A stretch of DNA of 60,716 nucleotides from a virus: the IMG/VR virus record IMGVR_UViG_3300035698_016860, positions 1 to 60,716 of that record; one strand, 5' to 3'. Below the pieces are notes generated by a model, which saw only the letters and a list, made by a program, of their open reading frames with translations, searched no databases and was not told the origin of the DNA. Below are positions 11,249 to 22,567 of the stretch, one piece after another. The stretch's first letter is position 1. Every line of letters starts with the position of its first letter. Position numbers and translations under genes: made by a program.

Positions 11249-12370
11249 ATGAGTGAAAAGAAGGATATAAAGGGCTTAGTTCATGGGTTAGCCGAATCTT
11301 TAGAAAAAATAAGTAAGAGTTCTGGCGAAAGTGGAACATATATATTTGAAACATCTCTGACCCCTACAGATATAACTGGTTGAGTTTCATCAGGTTCGGA
11401 TATGTTAGATTTGAAGATCTCAAACAGAAGAAACGGTGGATTCCCACTCGGAAAGATTACCGAACTGAGTGGATTATCGGGGTCCGGCAAGAGTTTGATA
11501 GGTAGTCACGCTCTAGCTAGTGTACAGAAGATGGGCGGGTTAGCAGTATATATAGACACCGAAGCTGCAGTGAGTAGAGAATTCTTGGAAGTTATCGGTG
11601 TGGATCTCAGCAATCTAGTTTATGTTTTGTGTGATACAATTGAATCTGTTTTTGAAATACTCGAAGGTATTATCATTAAAATAAGAAACGAAGATAAGGA
11701 AGTACCAGTTGTGATATTAATTGATTCAGTCTCTGGAGTAAAAAGTAGAGCTGAAGCGGAAACGGATTTCAGTACTGATGGATATGCCACACATAAAGCC
11801 AGAATAATGAGTAAAGCTATGAGGAAGTTAACCTCTCTGATAGCTAAACAAAAAATTTGTACAATATTTACATCACAACTCAGGATGAATATGAATGCAA
11901 GTTATGGTGAAAAATATACCACATCAGGCGGTATGGCTCTAGGGTTCCATTCTAGCGTCAGAATCAGATTCTCGCCGTCCACGAAGATTAAGAGAACAGG
12001 TACTGATGACATAATAGGACAGACCATCAAAGCGAAAATTACTAAGAATAGAGTAGCACCCCCTCACAAAACTGCAGAGTTTCAATTGTATTTTAATTCT
12101 GGTATAAATAATGTTCAAGGGTGGTTGGATACTATAAAAGACCTAGGATTAGTAACAGGTAGGTCCATACTCTTTAATAATGATAAAATTACGTTCACAA
12201 AAGCGACATTTAGTTCGGTAGTTGAAGGAACACCCGGACTAAAAGATTTCTTATATAATGAAATATGTGAGCATGTAATCACTAAGTATATAAAAGCTAA
12301 AAACTTAAATATCGATGAAGTTGAAATTGTCAAAGACGCCAAAGACGATACAGACAATCCAGGAAAATAA
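11249..12370 (+). CDS. uvsX: RecA/UvsX recombinase, 373 aa
   Basis: ATG 11249 after AAGGAG, TAA 12368-12370. Walker A GLSGSGKS lies at about residues 75-82; VVILIDSVSG is the Walker B strand; SRAEAETDF and FTSQLRMN follow the RecA core order. The only TGA falls in DITGWVSSGSDMLD, the WVSTG-type segment conserved before the Walker A loop, good evidence for Trp. The protein forms filaments on SSB-coated DNA for strand exchange and recombination-primed replication. Length is normal for UvsX. The C-terminus is acidic. Confidence 0.93.
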
Positions 12371-12410
12371 TTCTATTTAAAATGTTTACTTATTTTGAGG
12401 AATAGTCATA

Positions 12411-13436
12411 ATGTCTATAGATAAAAATATATATTCAACACTAAAAGATATACTAGATACACCACCCGTTGAACGGTTCCACAACGATCATATCATGATC
12501 GTAGACGGTACTAATACATTCATTCGGTGTTATTGTGGTAGTAATACCTGTAACTTCAACGGTATACACATAGGTGGGATAAGTGGTTTTTTTCAATCTG
12601 TTGGCCACGCATTAAAGAGGTTTAGGTCGACTAGATGTATAGTCGTCTTCGACGGACCAGGTGGTAGTCAGAAGAAAAGAAAAATATTTCCAGACTATAA
12701 GATGAAGCGGGCAACTAGTACAAAATACAATAGGCGAAACGACGTTGATTCTTCGGATAATTCGGAATGGCAATTCTCTGTTGTGAAACAGTTCTTGGGG
12801 TATTTACCAATGACAACAATAAGTATTCCTAATGTTGAGGCCGATGATGTAATAGCTGAAATTGCAAAATATAAAAAGAATTCGAAGATAACAATAATGT
12901 CAACAGACCAGGACTTCATGCAATTAGTGGATGATCGAGTAAGAGTCTGGAGCCCAATGAAAAAGAAAACATATGATAAAGAAAGGGTTATTGATGAATT
13001 TGGCGTACACCCTAACAATTTTATCTTACAGAAGATTATATCCGGTGATAGTTCTGATAATATACCTGGAGTCAATAGATTCGGTAATAAGACCGTAATC
13101 AAATACTTCCCTAAGCTAGTAAACCAAGAAGTATATAATATAGATATACTATTCGAGTGAATCACAGAAAGAAAAGGGAAGCTAGCAGATGAATTTAATA
13201 ATAGTAGGGATCTATTAGATAGAAACTATAAAATAATGGATCTTAGGGATCCTTTGTTGTCCGGTACAGCTATCACGAACACTAGAGCACTGGTAGATAG
13301 AAGACCAGACCGACTGAACGAACTAGATTTCAAAGTAGATTTTATTAAATACGGGATAGATAATGGAATAAGAAACTTGGATGATTTGATGAGGACTTAT
13401 TCTTTTCTAGACGTATTAGCAAATAAACAAAAATAA
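12411..13436 (+). CDS. 5'-3' exonuclease / RNase H (T4 Rnh, FEN family), 341 aa
   Basis: ATG 12411 to TAA with one internal TGA (LFEWITE). FEN active-site order is clear: MIVDGTNTFIR (Asp1), CIVVFDGPGG with RKIFPDYKMKR (arch), NVEADDVIAEIA, MSTDQDFMQLV, then the helix-hairpin region GDSSDNIPGV. It removes RNA primers and 5' flaps during lagging-strand synthesis. A promoter-like string (TTTACT, 16 bases, CATAAT) overlaps its ATG, but a GAGGAA ribosome site is also present, so normal leadered translation is preferred. Confidence 0.9.
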
Positions 13437-13516
13437 ACTTAAGCAGTTCATGATCTTATTTTAAGTTTACCTCCTTTTTCTTATTTTAAGTAATTATGAA
13501 CTGCTTTGTGTTTGGA
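13432..13516 (+). other. Intergenic region with two interlocking inverted repeats
   Basis: Between the exonuclease and helicase genes: AGCAGTTCAT and its complement ATGAACTGCT enclose about 50 bases, and TAAACTTAA / TTAAGTTTA gives a second 9-bp match, starting outside the first repeat and ending inside it. CTTATTTTAAGT also occurs twice as a direct repeat. The pairings are exclusive or pseudoknotted. No clear terminator T-tail. Could be a regulatory RNA or protein-binding site. Confidence 0.5.
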
Positions 13517-13525
13517 GTTATATAA

Positions 13526-14896
13526 ATGGCAGACACCTTTAAACGATTCGGTATTAATTTTCAGATAAAACTGATAGCTCAGCTATTAAAATATTCTAAG
13601 TTCACTACGCAACTTTCGGATATATTGAAGTGAGAATTTTTCGACTCTGAATCAAACCAATTCGTAGTAAAAACAATTCTCGACTATCACAGAAAAAAAC
13701 TGAGTGTGCCGACTGCGGATGTATTAATATTAGAATTGAAGAAGTCAAAGTTGTCCGATACTCTGAAATCGTCTATAGTTGAATCTTTCAAAAAGATATA
13801 TTCTAATATGGACGAATCAGATGATGAATACATAAAAGAAGAGGCGCTTACATTTTGCAAGAACCAAAAGGTAAAAAGTGCATTGATGACATCTGTAGAT
13901 CTACTGAAAGTTGGAAAATATGAAAATATAAGATCTGAGTTAAATGAAGCACTCAATTCTGGTTTAGATGTTGACTATGGTTTAGACTACAACAACAATT
14001 TCGAAGAACGATACGATGAAACAATTAGAAAGTGTATATTGACCCCTTGAGACCAATTTAATGAATTAACACAAGGTGGTCTTGGAGCAGGCGAACTCGG
14101 TACTATACTTGGTGGGTTCGGAACAGGAAAATCATGGTGATTAGTTGCTATAGGAGCACATGCTTTAAAATTGGGTAAGAATGTAGTACATTATACATTA
14201 GAATTAAACAGATCTTATACAGGATTACGATATGACGCCTATTTAACAGGTTATAACTCACAGGATTTAAAATTCCATAAAGAGGAAGTTAAGAAGACAC
14301 TAGACGGACTAGACATAGGTAAGTTAATTATAAAATTCTACCCACCGGGTGCCGCCACCGCTGACACACTTTATAGTCATGTTAAACAATTAGAAGGTAT
14401 AGGCTTTAAACCGGACTTGATGATAATAGACTATGCCGATGAGATGCTACCTTTAAAAACTGGAAGATACAATGATAGTGCATACGAAATAGGTGGAAAT
14501 ATATTCAGCGAACTGAGAGGTATGCTAGGAACACTTGAGATTCCTGGTTGAACCGGGACTCAAGGGAATCGGGAATTAGAAACTCAAGAGTATGCAGCCG
14601 GTAGACATGTTAGCGATAGTTATAAAAAAATGGCAAAAGGCGATTTTACAATAGGTTGGCAGCGAACAATGGAAGACAAAGTAAATGGGGTTGGAATGGC
14701 GTCTGTTATTAAGAATAGATTCGGGCCTGATGGACTATTATATCCTGCTGATGCCGACATGTCTAATGGACATATTATATTGCATGATACTAACACTGAA
14801 ATAGGAAAAAAGAAAAAAAATGATAGAAAAAATGGTGAAGTTACAACTAAAAAACTGTTGAGAAATAAATTGAGCGAACTAGGAATAGATATCTAA
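13526..14896 (+). CDS. Replicative DNA helicase, DnaB/gp41 type, 456 aa
   Basis: ATG 13526 to TAA 14894-14896 through TGA codons at conserved Trp positions (ILKWEFF, LTPWDQF, GKSWWLVA, EIPGWTGTQGNRE). Walker A GGFGTGKS at about residues 196-203, Walker B LMIIDYADEM, and a TGTQGNRE segment that matches the SQANR-type arginine/sensor loop of the family. The N-terminal 150 residues are helical as in gp41. It unwinds DNA at the fork. It follows SSB, UvsX and Rnh as in T4-like replication clusters. Confidence 0.92.
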
Positions 14897-14913
14897 GAAG
14901 AATAGGAGTGTTT

Positions 14914-15594
14914 ATGGAAAATAAATATACAAATATATACGGTGAAAATATTATTGAACCTAAGAAGGAACAAGTAATACAAACAGGTAGAACTATAGAA
15001 CTTGAAAAAATTCTCGAAGTCGGAGAAGAAAGTGTTATAATTGAAGATAAAATGGTCTCAGATATATATAAATTAGTATCTGATGTAACCGAAGAAGAGA
15101 TCATAGTTATAGAAGATGATATAGAATCTGTAATTAGTAATTCATGATATAGTGAAAGATGAGATACATGCCAATGATTAAATAAAGACATACCAACAAT
15201 AAAAAACAAAACGATTATTGAGTCGATAAAGTATTCGGAAGGGTGTAATTTTAAATCATTTAATAAGCGCGAGATATTGAAAATTAACAGAATAATTCTA
15301 AATTTTATAAGATTTATGGAAAGAGATAAGATACATATTGAATATAATACAAATATGGGAGTAGAAAAAAATTACGAAACATTGACTATAGAAGAACCAG
15401 AAGTCGACTATCATACTTTGAGAATAGTAATACCTCATACAGAATTTAAAACAATCAATATAAGTAAACTAGATTATAGAAAATATAAACGAGGACTAGT
15501 TATAAAGAGTTTTATTATTGATAGCGAAATGAATATTCATTGTGTATTTTATCCATTCATCTGAAAAATGTTATTATCTGCTGGGAGGTTATAA
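14914..15594 (+). CDS. Hypothetical protein, 226 aa
   Basis: ATG 14914 (six bases after TAGGAG; an in-frame GTG two codons upstream is less well placed) to TAA 15592-15594, reading four TGA as Trp (NSWYSERWDTCQWLN and FIWKML). Acidic N-terminal half, then a beta-rich C-terminal half. Its stop overlaps the next ATG. No family recognised. Confidence 0.75.
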
Positions 15595-17807
15595 TGGCTG
15601 AGATTAAGAATATTAAAAAGTTAGCAAAGAAGTATAAAGAGGCTGAAATTTATTTTCATATTGACTTAGACGGCGTTATGAGCGCAATAGCAATGAAAGA
15701 GTATCTGGAATCACATGAAATTGTAACAGTTGATGTACATCCGATACAATATGGACCGAGACAATATTCGATACCTAGACCTATGAAGAATACTTTACAA
15801 GTTTTAGTAGACTTCAATGATGGTAAACCATATATGCATATTCAAGTCGATCATCACGATCATCAAAGTGGGTTCACGTCGAAAACTAGTACTCACTTCG
15901 TAAAGTCAGCTTCAGCTGCATCAGAATTAAGTAATGTTATATCACCTAAGAATATATTAAGTAAATTAGATTGTTTTGCTATAGACATCATCGACTCAGC
16001 AGATTTTGCAAAATGTGATATAACAGCAGAAGATGTTATAAAACCAGATTACGAAGCACCATCTGGGGTTAAAAGCAAAAAGGCTCGTTTGAAATTTGCT
16101 TTAGCGGTAAATAAAATACTATTATCATTTAAGAATAAGACTGAATTTATGCATCATATTGTTATGGTAAGTGGTCCATCTCTACTATCTCTGTACTCAG
16201 TAATGTTAGAATACATTAAAGAAAACCAATATGCTACACCAGGAACCATTACTAAAAATGGAGATACTTATGCTACTGATCAAAAGAATAGTGATAATAC
16301 CTTTATGCATGGATATAATGTAATGATATATGGATTAGCAGGGTATGTAGGCAACCCAGGCTCATATGATAGATACACCATATTCAAAAACTTTCCAGAG
16401 GCTCACTATGGAATAGTTTGTTGACCTCTAGGTTTAATACAAGTATCTAAGAATCCTTTCAGAAAAGAAGAGAATCCTCACGATCTAAGCCAGATAGTTT
16501 GAGAAGTATTGGATAAGTATAGAAGTTTATTAAATAAACCAATATCACTAGGCTATATGAAATTAATGTATGAGTTAGACTTGTATAAGAAAACCGGAGC
16601 CGCTGCAGATTCAATAGGATTCACATTCGACGATGCTTATGTAAAATATAAAGACATTATAAATTTCGAAATATATAATATGGTTGCCAAACTAGAGAGA
16701 ACTAAGAATAGTACTACCACTAGTAAATATATCGCTAAAATAAAGAAAATCATGGAAAAACATTGAGACAAATTGACTGAAGGTGAACAGCAAGAATTGA
16801 ATGGAATCAAAATACCATTATGAGATGTAATTAGAACGAACAGTGGGGGTCATAAAAATATTACTAACATATCTAGCCTTAATTTATTAGGAAAAGACTA
16901 CGTAGAAAAATTAAAAGAAATTTGAATGTCTATTGGTGATGAGATGAAAACGAAATCTCTAGATATCCATAAAGAATCAGTAGAAGTATTAGTAGAGGAT
17001 AAAGCCAACCTTACATTTGAGAATAATCAAGAGTTCATTATGACTAAAAAACCCTTCTCCAATCTAAAATTAAAATTAATAGATAGCTTTATTGATAACT
17101 ATAACGGTATAAGTAGAACGGTTAGATTCGGTAATACCAGAATGTTGATATGAGATATAACATTAAGGTCTTGGATAGATAACGGAACCATGATACCATA
17201 TAAAGAAACCGAAACAAAGACTAATATTCAGACTGATCGAGCTATTGTTAATTCTTCTTCTGGTGTATCAAAATTACTCAAACCTAAAAATGTCTTAGCA
17301 AATAATACTGTTAAAGAGCCAGAAAAGCCAGAGAAAAAATATCATGACCTATCGACTTTCGAAGGTAGATTGGAATATGGTAGAGAAGCAGAGAAGGTAG
17401 TATTAATGGATCTCAAGAACAGAGGGATAAAAGCTATACCAACATCAGACCTGTCTAATTGGGATAACATATTTGATTTAAAATATGGTGATATACATAT
17501 TGAATCACCAGATAGAACTATAAAGATCGACGTAAAGCGAGGCCATATTATCGAAGGTAAATTGATAGGCACAGTGACGAAATATTCTAAAGATAACTTT
17601 GAAGGTGATTATTATTTATTCACAAATGGATTATCTTTGAAAGAGGCAAAGTTACTCCAGAATAGGAGTGTTAAAGCTTATATGATTGCAGTAGAAAAGA
17701 ATCAAGGATTAGATAAAACAAAAAATGGAAAAGACTGTTGGCACTTTAATCTCGATAAAATGAAGACTGCAATTTCTTATGAAGATTGAATAAAGGAGTT
17801 AAAGTAA
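15594..17807 (+). CDS. DHH-family phosphoesterase with C-terminal nuclease-like domain, 737 aa
   Basis: One frame from ATG 15594 to TAA 17805-17807 across about seven TGA codons. The N-terminal 300 residues have DHH motifs: IDLDGVMSA, LVDFND and QVDHHDHQSGF, as in RecJ/NrnA-like phosphoesterases that cleave short nucleic acids or nucleotides. The C-terminal 150 residues (from YHDLSTFEGRLEYGREAE) contain LKYGDIHIE and IKIDVKRGHI, resembling the D...D/E-x-K core of PD-(D/E)XK nucleases. The fusion suggests DNA-end processing next to UvsX and helicase. The DHH call is firm; the second domain is tentative. Confidence 0.82.
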
Positions 17808-18098
17808 ATGATATATATTGATAAACCTAAAAAATGTAGTTTTGGTAGATCCTCACATATGATCTCTGATAATTCTTCAGAAGAACTTATTAATTTTGCA
17901 AAGAAGATTGGACTGAAAATAGAATGAATCCAAAAGAGGGGAAAATATGATGAGCACTTCGACGTCATGAATTCTAAATATCGCCAGGCAATAAAAGCGG
18001 GGGCGAAATTAATTACATTGACGGAATTTGGTAAGATTCTAATAGATAAAAAGGAAAAATCTAATAATGAAAATAGAAGAATACATAAAAATATATAA
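17808..18098 (+). CDS. DUF4031 protein, 96 aa
   Basis: ATG 17808 abuts the previous stop. MIYIDKPKK, SSHMISD, ELINFAKKIGLK-EWIQ and YDEHFDVMNSKYRQAIKAGA follow the DUF4031 consensus (MIYVD..., SHM..D, W, HYD...S.R..AV..GA); the TGA is at the conserved Trp. Function of the family is unknown; it is common in phages and bacteria. Confidence 0.85.
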
Positions 18099-18432
18099 TA
18101 AATATACAGCAACAAATGGGACTACCTATGAAAAAATATGAGGAATACTAGAGGAAAAATTAGAAACAGAAGGATTAGAGTTACCAATTTACGTAAAAGA
18201 TAGACTTGATGACTCTATCGAAATGTTCGAAGATGATGCACGTAAAATAATATACGACGGTCATGTGGAATCCATCTATGAGATTGATGAATATTATACT
18301 GTTGAAACACTATTAAGTGGCTATGATGTTTTAACAAAGGAAGAATTTATAGACGAGTTAAATTTGAAGTTAGATAATCATAAAGACTATGTAATTGAAT
18401 TAAATTCGGTAATAGCTATTTTAGGGGAATAA
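18067..18432 (+). CDS. Hypothetical protein, 121 aa
   Basis: ATG 18067 overlaps the end of DUF4031 by 32 bases; one TGA-Trp (EKIWGILEE). Acidic and helical, TAA 18430-18432 overlapping the next ATG. The unusually long overlap is supported by an uninterrupted frame and an AAAAAGGAAAA purine tract upstream. Confidence 0.65.
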
Positions 18433-19046
18433 TGAAAAACATATATAGAGGAAGACTGATACTAAAGAAATTTAAGAGTAAACCTTATTCTTGAGTTTCA
18501 AAGACTCATTTCTATACTGTTATCAGGAAAGCGTTTCGGAAAATATATGTTGTTGCTAAGTTTAAAAAAAACACACAATATTACAGACCTAAAGCGATAT
18601 TTAGATTAAGGAAATATGTAGATATACATATATGTAAACAGGTAAATGCTAAATATGTAAGTGATGGAACTTTAGAAGATCTATACAACAAGGAAACTCT
18701 ACTGGTTAGATGTTTATCTAAACAAGACGCAAGTTATATAGGATGCCCGTTTAATACATATAAATTACTGGATCTTGGTATTACTGAGTTTTATAAATTG
18801 TTAGATGAAGAAAACAAAGCAATGATAGGATATAATAAACATAGTAGAAATTGGTATTGTTGAAATGGTAAAGATATAGCGATAGTTAAGAGGGGTGGTA
18901 ATTTAGAGGCAGCTAGATCTAAAGCACTGAAATTATACCGACCGGATCTAGAGAAGCCCGAAGGCCATGTAGACGATGTTAAAAAAGAAATTAGAAACGA
19001 AATAAAATATATCAATGACCAAACTAGAAAAAACACTGGAGAATAA
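18432..19046 (+). CDS. Hypothetical basic protein, 204 aa
   Basis: ATG 18432 to TAA 19044-19046, two TGA-Trp (PYSWVSK, WYCWNGK) and one TGG. Strongly basic N-terminal half (KKFKSK, KAFRKIYVVAKFKK) suggests nucleic-acid contact. No family recognised. It lies just before the ribonucleotide reductase. Confidence 0.7.
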
Positions 19047-19049
19047 AGC

Positions 19050-20288
19050 GTGAAACAAACAGAATTCAGTAAAACAATTACACTACAAAGATATGCATAC
19101 CCAGGTGAAATAAGTTGAAGCAACATATCTGATAGGGTATCAAACAATGTATCGTCAGTAGAAATAAATGGTGAGATACCTAAATATAAAAAAATATTTT
19201 ATAATGCTATGGATTCTGGTGATTTTATACCGGGTGGGAGAATATCATACGGAGCAGGTAGGCCAGGAACAGGATTGATGAATTGTTTTTCATTAGAATT
19301 CGAAGATAATAGACATTCAATAGCAGAAGTACTTTCTAACAGTTACCTTATTAGCACAAGTGGTGGGGGAATAGGTCTCTCCGTATCTAACATAAGACCG
19401 AAAGGAGATCCTATTGGAAATATGGCGTCTAGTGCCCCAGGTGTAATATCCGAAATAGAAATGATAGATGCAATTGGTGAGCAAGTTAGATCCGGGGGCG
19501 GGAGGAGAGCAGCCTTGTTGAGTTTATTAGATATTTCTCATCCAGATACATTAGAATTTATTGATATTAAATTAGATAAAACACAGTTAACAAATCATAA
19601 TATTTCGGTAGGTATCACAGAAGAATTCCTTAAAGCAGTCAAAAAAAATAAACAATGACATTTTACTTTTAATAATAAAATATATAAATTATGAAAATTT
19701 AGACGATGTAACCCCGATAAGAGACATAAAACAGATGAAGTAATAATACCATCCATATCCATGGAGTTGGCCGAAAAAATTGGAATAGCTTTTTATAAGA
19801 GTCGCTACGACGATTACTTCGAATTTATTGATGAACACACACTAATGGCGAGAGATCTATGAAATACAATAGTCGATAGAAATTTAACATCTGGAGAACC
19901 CGGATTTCTGTTTGTTGATAATATAAAAAAATATTTCAATAATCAATATTTCCAAACTTTTTCATCCACAAACCCCTGCTTAACGGCCGATGCAATAGTC
20001 AATACAGATAAAGGGCTAATATCAATCAAGGACTGTATTGATAGATTCAAAAGTGGCGAAGGTATTGAAGTCTTATCATATAACACCAGTACAGAAAAGA
20101 ATGAAACGCAAAGTATTATAGCTGGTAATAAAACCAGAGATAATGCTAATGTAATAAGAGTAGAATTAGAAGACGGGAAGATATTGAAGTTAACCCCAGA
20201 TCATAAGGTACGAACTAGTAATAGAGGCTACGTATCAGCAGTAGAGTTGGCCGAGAAGGATGAAATAATTACAATAATAGAAGAATAG
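19050..20288 (+). CDS. nrdJ: Class II ribonucleotide reductase, N-terminal half fused to split-intein N part, 412 aa
   Basis: GTG 19050 (GGAG eight bases upstream) to TAG 20286-20288, with TGA-Trp at ISWSN, KQWHF, KLWKF and DLWNT. Residues 1-309 are the N-extein: GGRISYGAGRPGTGLMNCF, TSGGGIGLSVSNIRPKGDPI and GEPGFLFVDN are NrdJ-type. Residues 310-412 are an intein N fragment: Cys1 in CLTADAIVNTDKG (block A) and LTPDHKVRT (block B). The extein ends at TNP, exactly before the Cys of the NPCGE active-site motif. It needs trans-splicing with the product of 21055-22128. Class II enzymes use adenosylcobalamin to make dNTPs with or without oxygen. Confidence 0.92.
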
Positions 20289-20347
20289 TTTGTATAAAAT
20301 GTTACAAGGGTCATAAGTATTAATATAAATTATAAGGAGATATTAAT

Positions 20348-21088
20348 ATGAAAAACAACCCTTGGAATATAAGAATGGAGAAGATAGAAGTGCCACAGAA
20401 GTATATTGATATGCTTGACGAAACTAGAAGAATCAATGGTTCTAAAAAAACAAATAGGATCGGAGCACCATCAGAACTAATAGAATATTTAGAGCATTTA
20501 TACTTTGATGAGGAATATGGAATAAAAGCTGTAGCTAGAGGATTCGGGTATTCTTATTCTGAAATGAGGAGAGGATTGATTAATTATATGCCTAGGCCAA
20601 TAAGAACAGGTCGGGACGTTATCACGGCACGTATGGTTCGTTTCAGATCGGCCAGAGTTACAGGAGATAAGAACCCGTGATATGATTGGACTAATCAGAA
20701 CAAGAAACCAATAAAAAATAGTCGTGGAATTCAAGGTTATTATAAAAAGAGAGATGGTACGACGGTCTGACTTAGATCAACTTGAGAATATATTTACGCG
20801 AAATGACTAGATAGGCATAATGTAAAATGGAGCATCGAGACTACAGTATTTAAGCTTAGTAACAACGAAAGATATAGACCGGATTTTTTTATCTTTGACA
20901 ACAAGGACGAATTACAATATATCGTTGAAATAAAGGGGTACTATAAAAATAGATTGTATAAGTATGAATTATTTAAAAAAGAATATAGCATACCGATTAT
21001 ATTGATAGATTGTGTAGATGACTATTGCAAAAACTATAAGAAGGAATTAAAATTATGAAAATCACAAAGACTAAAATTAAAAGGATAG
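20348..21088 (+). CDS. Free-standing endonuclease between split-intein halves, 246 aa
   Basis: ATG 20348 after AAGGAG. The frame runs through five TGA-Trp, including one at 21056, to TAG 21086-21088, so it overlaps the next gene. The N-terminal part is basic with a helix-turn-helix-like stretch (YGIKAVARGFGYSYSEMRRG). The C-terminal part has STWEYIYAKWLD, YRPDFFIFDN and YIVEIKGYY, the E...PDF...E-x-K pattern of Vsr-like/PD-(D/E)XK homing nucleases. Such enzymes have been described inside genes fractured by split inteins, and the arrangement here is the same. It probably cuts uninterrupted nrdJ alleles to spread the insertion. Confidence 0.85.
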
Positions 21089-22128
21089 AAGTTATACCGA
21101 ATGAAGACGTATATGATATAACAGTAGAAAAGAATCATAACTTTTACGCCAACGGGATACTAGTATCGAATTGTGGTGAACTCCCCCTCCCCCACTTTGG
21201 GAGTTGCTGTTTAGGATCCATAAATTTGTCCAATATGTATAACTACAGTAAAAAAGATGTAGACTGAGTTAAACTCGCAAAGACAGTTAAAATTGCCATT
21301 AGATTCCTAGATAACGTATTAAGTATCAATAGGTATCCTATACCAGAATGTAAAGAAGTAGCACAAGCTGGTAGACAAATAGGAATGGGTACACTTGGAT
21401 TACATTATCTATTAATTAAAATGGGGTTGAAATATGGTAGTAAGAAATCTCTAGAATTCATAGAAAGGTTATATACTACAATTAGAAATGAAGCATATGA
21501 AGCGTCAATAGAATTAGCCAAAGAGAAAGGACCATTTCCAAAATTCGACGCCGACGAATATCTGGATAATAATTTTGTTAAGAATTTACCAATTAGATTG
21601 CTTAGGAAGATAAGAAAATACGGGATCCGTAACGTTTCATGCTTAACTGGGGCTCCAACTGGAACAGGATCTATGATCGCGGGCGTTTCTTCCGGTATCG
21701 AACCTATTTTTGCTCCTGTTTATAAAAGAAAGTATAAAGTTAATGATACAATACACGAAGAACTAGTGATGGATACATTGTTCGCAGAGTATGTAAATTT
21801 AGAAAGAAATTTAGATATTTTTGTTGGAGCCTACGATGTTACGCCAGAACAACATTTGGCAGTACAGTCTACAATTCAGCAACTTGTAGATAGCTCTCTG
21901 TCAAAAACAATAAATTTACCAAAAGATTATAAGTCAGATGATTTGAGTGAAGTTTTATTAGATTTTACAGATCATCTAAAGGGTGTTACTATTTATCAAG
22001 CGGGTTCCCGTGAGAACGAACCTCTTTCTATAGTCGATTGGAAAGAATTAGATTTTGCTGAATTACTTAATACCGCCGGTAAGTATACCGTAAATATTAC
22101 TTGTGATGGGGATTCATGTGAAATATAA
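21055..22128 (+). CDS. nrdJ: Split-intein C part fused to class II ribonucleotide reductase C-terminal half, 357 aa
   Basis: ATG 21055 to TAA 22126-22128, one TGA-Trp (VDWVKLA). Residues 1-39 are an intein C fragment: VYDITVEKNHNFYANGILVSN contains blocks F and G (His, final Asn). The C-extein starts CGELPLPHFGSC, so splicing restores NPCGE, whose Cys carries the thiyl radical in this enzyme family. Further NrdJ marks: LTGAPTGTGSMIAGVSSGIEPIFAP and KGVTIYQAGSRE, and a C-terminal CDGDSCEI cysteine pair. The joined enzyme would have about 627 residues. Confidence 0.92.
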
Positions 22129-22142
22129 AAATAGGTGAAGAG

Positions 22143-22364
22143 ATGAGTTGCAAATGCCAAAGTTGCGGGAATCAATATAAGGTAGATATTATTGTAGCTA
22201 ATGACATATGAGAAAGAATAAAACCTAATGGTAAGTCAAGAGGTGCAGGACTACTCTGTGGAAGATGTATAATGGACAGGATCGAGAACTTAGATAATTA
22301 TGGTTATTTTGAATTAACAGGAGCTAAAAATGAAAATAAAAAAAATGGTTATTACCAGAATTAG
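22143..22364 (+). CDS. Small zinc-ribbon-like protein, 73 aa
   Basis: ATG 22143 after GGTGAAGAG. Two Cys pairs, CKCQSC near the start and CGRC near residue 48, suggest a zinc site. One TGA-Trp (NDIWERIK). The C-terminal part overlaps the start of the next gene in another frame. Confidence 0.7.
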
Positions 22365-22567
22365 ATAAACTTAATGAAGCTATAAAAGCTATTGAAGCTA
22401 TAGATCCTTTGAATTCTGTAATTTTCCCAGTATGTGAATATGGTAAAGTGATAAGTATTCTCGAAACTGTTAAAGTTTGTCTTTGTAAACGAATTGGAAT
22501 TAAATATAAGTCAAAGTGGAAATTAGTAGAATTTGAGCACCTTGAAGAAAATACAAGAGTTTTTTAA
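22330..22567 (+). pseudogene. Small gene with apparent frameshift at an A8 run
   Basis: ATG 22330 is well placed after ACAGGAGC, but its frame stops after 12 codons. Removing one A from the run of eight at 22338-22345 joins it to an open frame (WLLPELDKLNEAIKAIE ... LEENTRVF) ending at TAA 22565-22567, giving about 78 residues. Either a sequencing or real deletion, or polymerase slippage on A8 as in some AT-rich genomes. Function unknown. Confidence 0.5.

Noticed and set aside
12383-12412. Promoter of the shared type at the start of the exonuclease gene
   Set aside because: The -10 string CATAAT overlaps the ATG and a GAGGAA ribosome site is present, so it cannot drive this gene normally; kept only as a similarity.
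12695-13165. Minus-strand open frame of 156 codons
   Set aside because: It is antisense to the exonuclease gene, whose motifs are clear, and has no ribosome site. Other minus-strand frames over 60 codons were rejected likewise.
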